Assembly: GCA_902797885.1 (NCBI GenBank)
Contig: CADBUP010000081.1
Span: 1-35,014 of the forward strand
Direction: 5' to 3'
Source: an uncultured Ruminococcus sp.
GTDB lineage: Bacteria > Bacillota > Clostridia > Monoglobales > Monoglobaceae
DNA: 35,014 bases
The translations under genes were made by a program, and so were the position numbers. This document shows positions 32,324 through 35,014 of the stretch, piece after piece. Every line of letters starts with the position of its first letter. Within the stretch, counting starts at the first letter, position 1. The notes under the pieces were generated by a model, which made no database searches, had not been told where the DNA came from, and was given only the letters and a program-made list of their open reading frames with translations.

Positions 32324-32482
32324 TTAGCGAGCCTTAAAAGTTACACACTCTGTATCACAAGAGCTGCAGCAAGTCTTTGACGAACCTACTTCAATCTTGC
32401 CCGCTGTACACTTTGAGCCGTTTTCGTTGTAGGTGCATTGCTGAACGCTGCAAAAAATTCCGGGATTTGTTGAATTGTCCAT
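32324..32482 (-). CDS. Small cysteine-rich DUF1540 protein
   Basis: A 52-residue protein with nine cysteines. The pattern C..QCTYNENGSKCTAGKIEV, then CCSSCDTECVTF, fits DUF1540, a small probably metal-binding domain found in many Clostridia and Bacilli. GGAGG lies nine bases before the ATG at 32482; a longer open frame to 32548 has no ribosome site. It has its own terminator downstream. Function unknown. Confidence 0.85.
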   Translation of the reverse strand: MDNSTNPGIFCSVQQCTYNENGSKCTAGKIEVGSSKTCCSSCDTECVTFKAR

Positions 32483-32572
32483 TTTAATGTCCTCCGTAAG
32501 GTTATATATTTTTAAGCCTTTATCGGCTACAAAATTATATTGCCTCAAAACGAAATAAAATATTCAAAAATT

Positions 32573-34597
<2,025 letters not shown>

Positions 34598-34618
34598 TTA
34601 ATATAAGTTAATATAAGT

Positions 34619-34647
34619 ATTATAATATAAAAAATTCATTTTTTCAA
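34619..34647 (-). promoter_or_regulatory. Promoter of ligA, with a tandem 10-mer just downstream
   Basis: On the minus strand, TTGAAA (34647-34642) and TATAAT (34624-34619) are 17 bp apart. Between the -10 and the gene, the word TTAATATAAG occurs twice in tandem (34598-34607 and 34608-34617, plus-strand reading), overlapping the expected transcription start; this could be a regulator site or chance AT-rich repetition. Confidence 0.7.
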
Positions 34648-34664
34648 TAATTATTAAAAAAATA

Positions 34665-34693
34665 TTGTAAATTCAGTCGGAATATGATATACT
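34665..34693 (+). promoter_or_regulatory. Promoter of the structured RNA
   Basis: TTGTAA (34665-34670) and TATACT (34688-34693) lie 17 bp apart. The expected start, near G34700, is almost exactly the first base of the long helix of the RNA. Confidence 0.7.
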
Positions 34694-34699
34694 GATTCT

Positions 34700-34860
34700 G
34701 CGACTTAGTTTAATATTCTTATTTATGAAAGGGTGCATATTTTACCTCTGTAAAAATGCATGCTCTCTTTTATTGCACCTAATTATAAGATTATTGCAAA
34801 ACTAAGTCGCATTAGTTGGAGTCATGTGTTTTTATGCGCGGCTTTGGCTGCGCATTTTTT
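34700..34860 (+). ncRNA. Structured small RNA candidate (6S-like?)
   Basis: A 160-nt unit with its own promoter and terminator and no open reading frame of note. GCGACTTAGTTT (34700-34711) pairs perfectly with AAACTAAGTCGC (34799-34810). The helix continues imperfectly through AATATTCTTAT with ATAAGATTATT (one mismatch, beside a 3' bulge), then an apical hairpin TGCAT-TTTTAC-CTCT-GTAAAA-ATGCA (34734-34761). This rod with internal bulges, 5' end paired at the transcription start, recalls 6S RNA (ssrS), which binds RNA polymerase. The identity is a guess; I did not recognise conserved 6S sequence blocks. It diverges from ligA. Confidence 0.55.
34834..34860 (+). terminator. Terminator of the structured RNA
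   Basis: ATGCGCGGC (34834-34842) pairs with GCTGCGCAT (34847-34855), one G-U, around TTTG, and is followed by TTTTT. Confidence 0.9.
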
Positions 34861-34901
34861 GGTTTATCCGAAAATTTTATCACGGAAATAACAAGCTAAA
34901 A

Positions 34902-34926
34902 GGGTCGGCTCAGATTGAGCCGACCC
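34902..34926 (-). terminator. Terminator of a gene entering from the right edge
   Basis: GGGTCGGCTCA (34902-34912) and TGAGCCGACCC (34916-34926) form an 11-bp perfect stem with loop GAT. On the minus strand TTTT follows. The plus strand lacks a T-run, so it should serve minus-strand transcription. Confidence 0.75.
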
Positions 34927-34966
34927 CTCAGACTGTCGAAAAAGTTATTTTCAGCAAGATATTGCT

Positions 34967-35014
34967 TTAAACTGACTGCCCTAAGCCCATAAATCCGCCG
35001 CCGCGCCCGTTGCG
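34967..35014 (-). CDS. Possible C-terminal end of a gene running off the right edge
   Basis: The minus-strand frame starting at the last base reads RNGRGGGFMGLGQSV and stops at 34969-34967. The stop lies 40 bp before the minus-strand terminator, which is the usual distance. Only 15 codons are in view, so neither reality nor function can be settled; another frame stays open longer but runs through the terminator. Confidence 0.3.
   Translation of the reverse strand, partial: RNGRGGGFMGLGQSV

Noticed and set aside
34699-34811. 113-bp element with 13-bp terminal inverted repeats, possible miniature transposable element
   Set aside because: No target-site duplication is visible at the ends, and promoter and terminator positions fit an RNA gene better.
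34903-35012. Longer minus-strand frame at the right edge reading through the terminator hairpin
   Set aside because: It crosses an 11-bp terminator stem and ends just after it, which is typical of non-coding read-through; the shorter frame stopping before the hairpin is more plausible.

Overview
This window looks like chromosomal DNA of an anaerobic, low-to-mid GC Gram-positive of the Clostridia. The evidence is a four-subunit 2-oxoacid:ferredoxin oxidoreductase, a 1432-residue acyl-CoA dehydratase activase-type protein, DUF4317 and DUF1540 proteins, AzlCD, an SLH-anchored surface protein, strong AGGAGG-type ribosome binding sites and clear TTGACA/TATAAT promoters. I see no transposase, phage gene, integrase or CRISPR array. 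Most of the window is ordinary core and metabolic chromosome.

Layout. 1-2300 (+): tRNA-Leu, tRNA-Gln, a rhodanese/TtcA-type tRNA thiolase and the tRNA dehydratase TcdA. 2300-8640 (-): a seven-gene overlapping operon encoding a 2-oxoacid:ferredoxin oxidoreductase (gamma-delta-alpha-beta), a phenylacetate-CoA-ligase-like enzyme, an amidohydrolase and an aminotransferase; together these fit oxidative fermentation of amino acids (amino acid to 2-oxoacid to acyl-CoA to acid). 8700-11000 (+): a BlaI/BlaR1-type repressor and membrane protease pair with an unusual sensor end. 11100-16460 (-): the giant activase and a LysR regulator packed directly behind it. 16550-18790 (+): galE and the amino acid exporter azlCD. 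18790-19440 (-): yfcE. 19470-21980 (+): a KdgK-like sugar kinase, tRNA-Arg and a DUF4317 protein. 21990-28350 (-): a TetR regulator followed by a 1853-residue SLH surface protein. 28420-30620 (-): malic enzyme and a sirtuin.

30650-32310 is the least ordinary stretch. It has two copies of a bipartite promoter of extracytoplasmic-function (ECF) sigma type. One precedes a membrane zinc-ribbon protein. The other precedes the broken 5' end of a P-type ATPase, which is cut at about 32077 and abuts an inverted remnant that resembles a YczE-type membrane protein. 32324-34650 (-): a DUF1540 miniprotein and DNA ligase LigA. 34660-34860 (+): a promoter, a long self-complementary RNA and a terminator, which I read as an independent structured small RNA (6S-like is one possibility). 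The right edge holds a terminator and perhaps the last 15 codons of a minus-strand gene.

Regulatory signals are easy to read here. Most divergent gaps carry a recognisable -35/-10 pair with a 17-bp spacer, and four of these promoters share an extended -35 block, ACTTGWAATTT. Perfect palindromes overlap the promoters of the TtcA-like gene and of the TetR gene. All family assignments come from reading motifs by eye; no database search was run.
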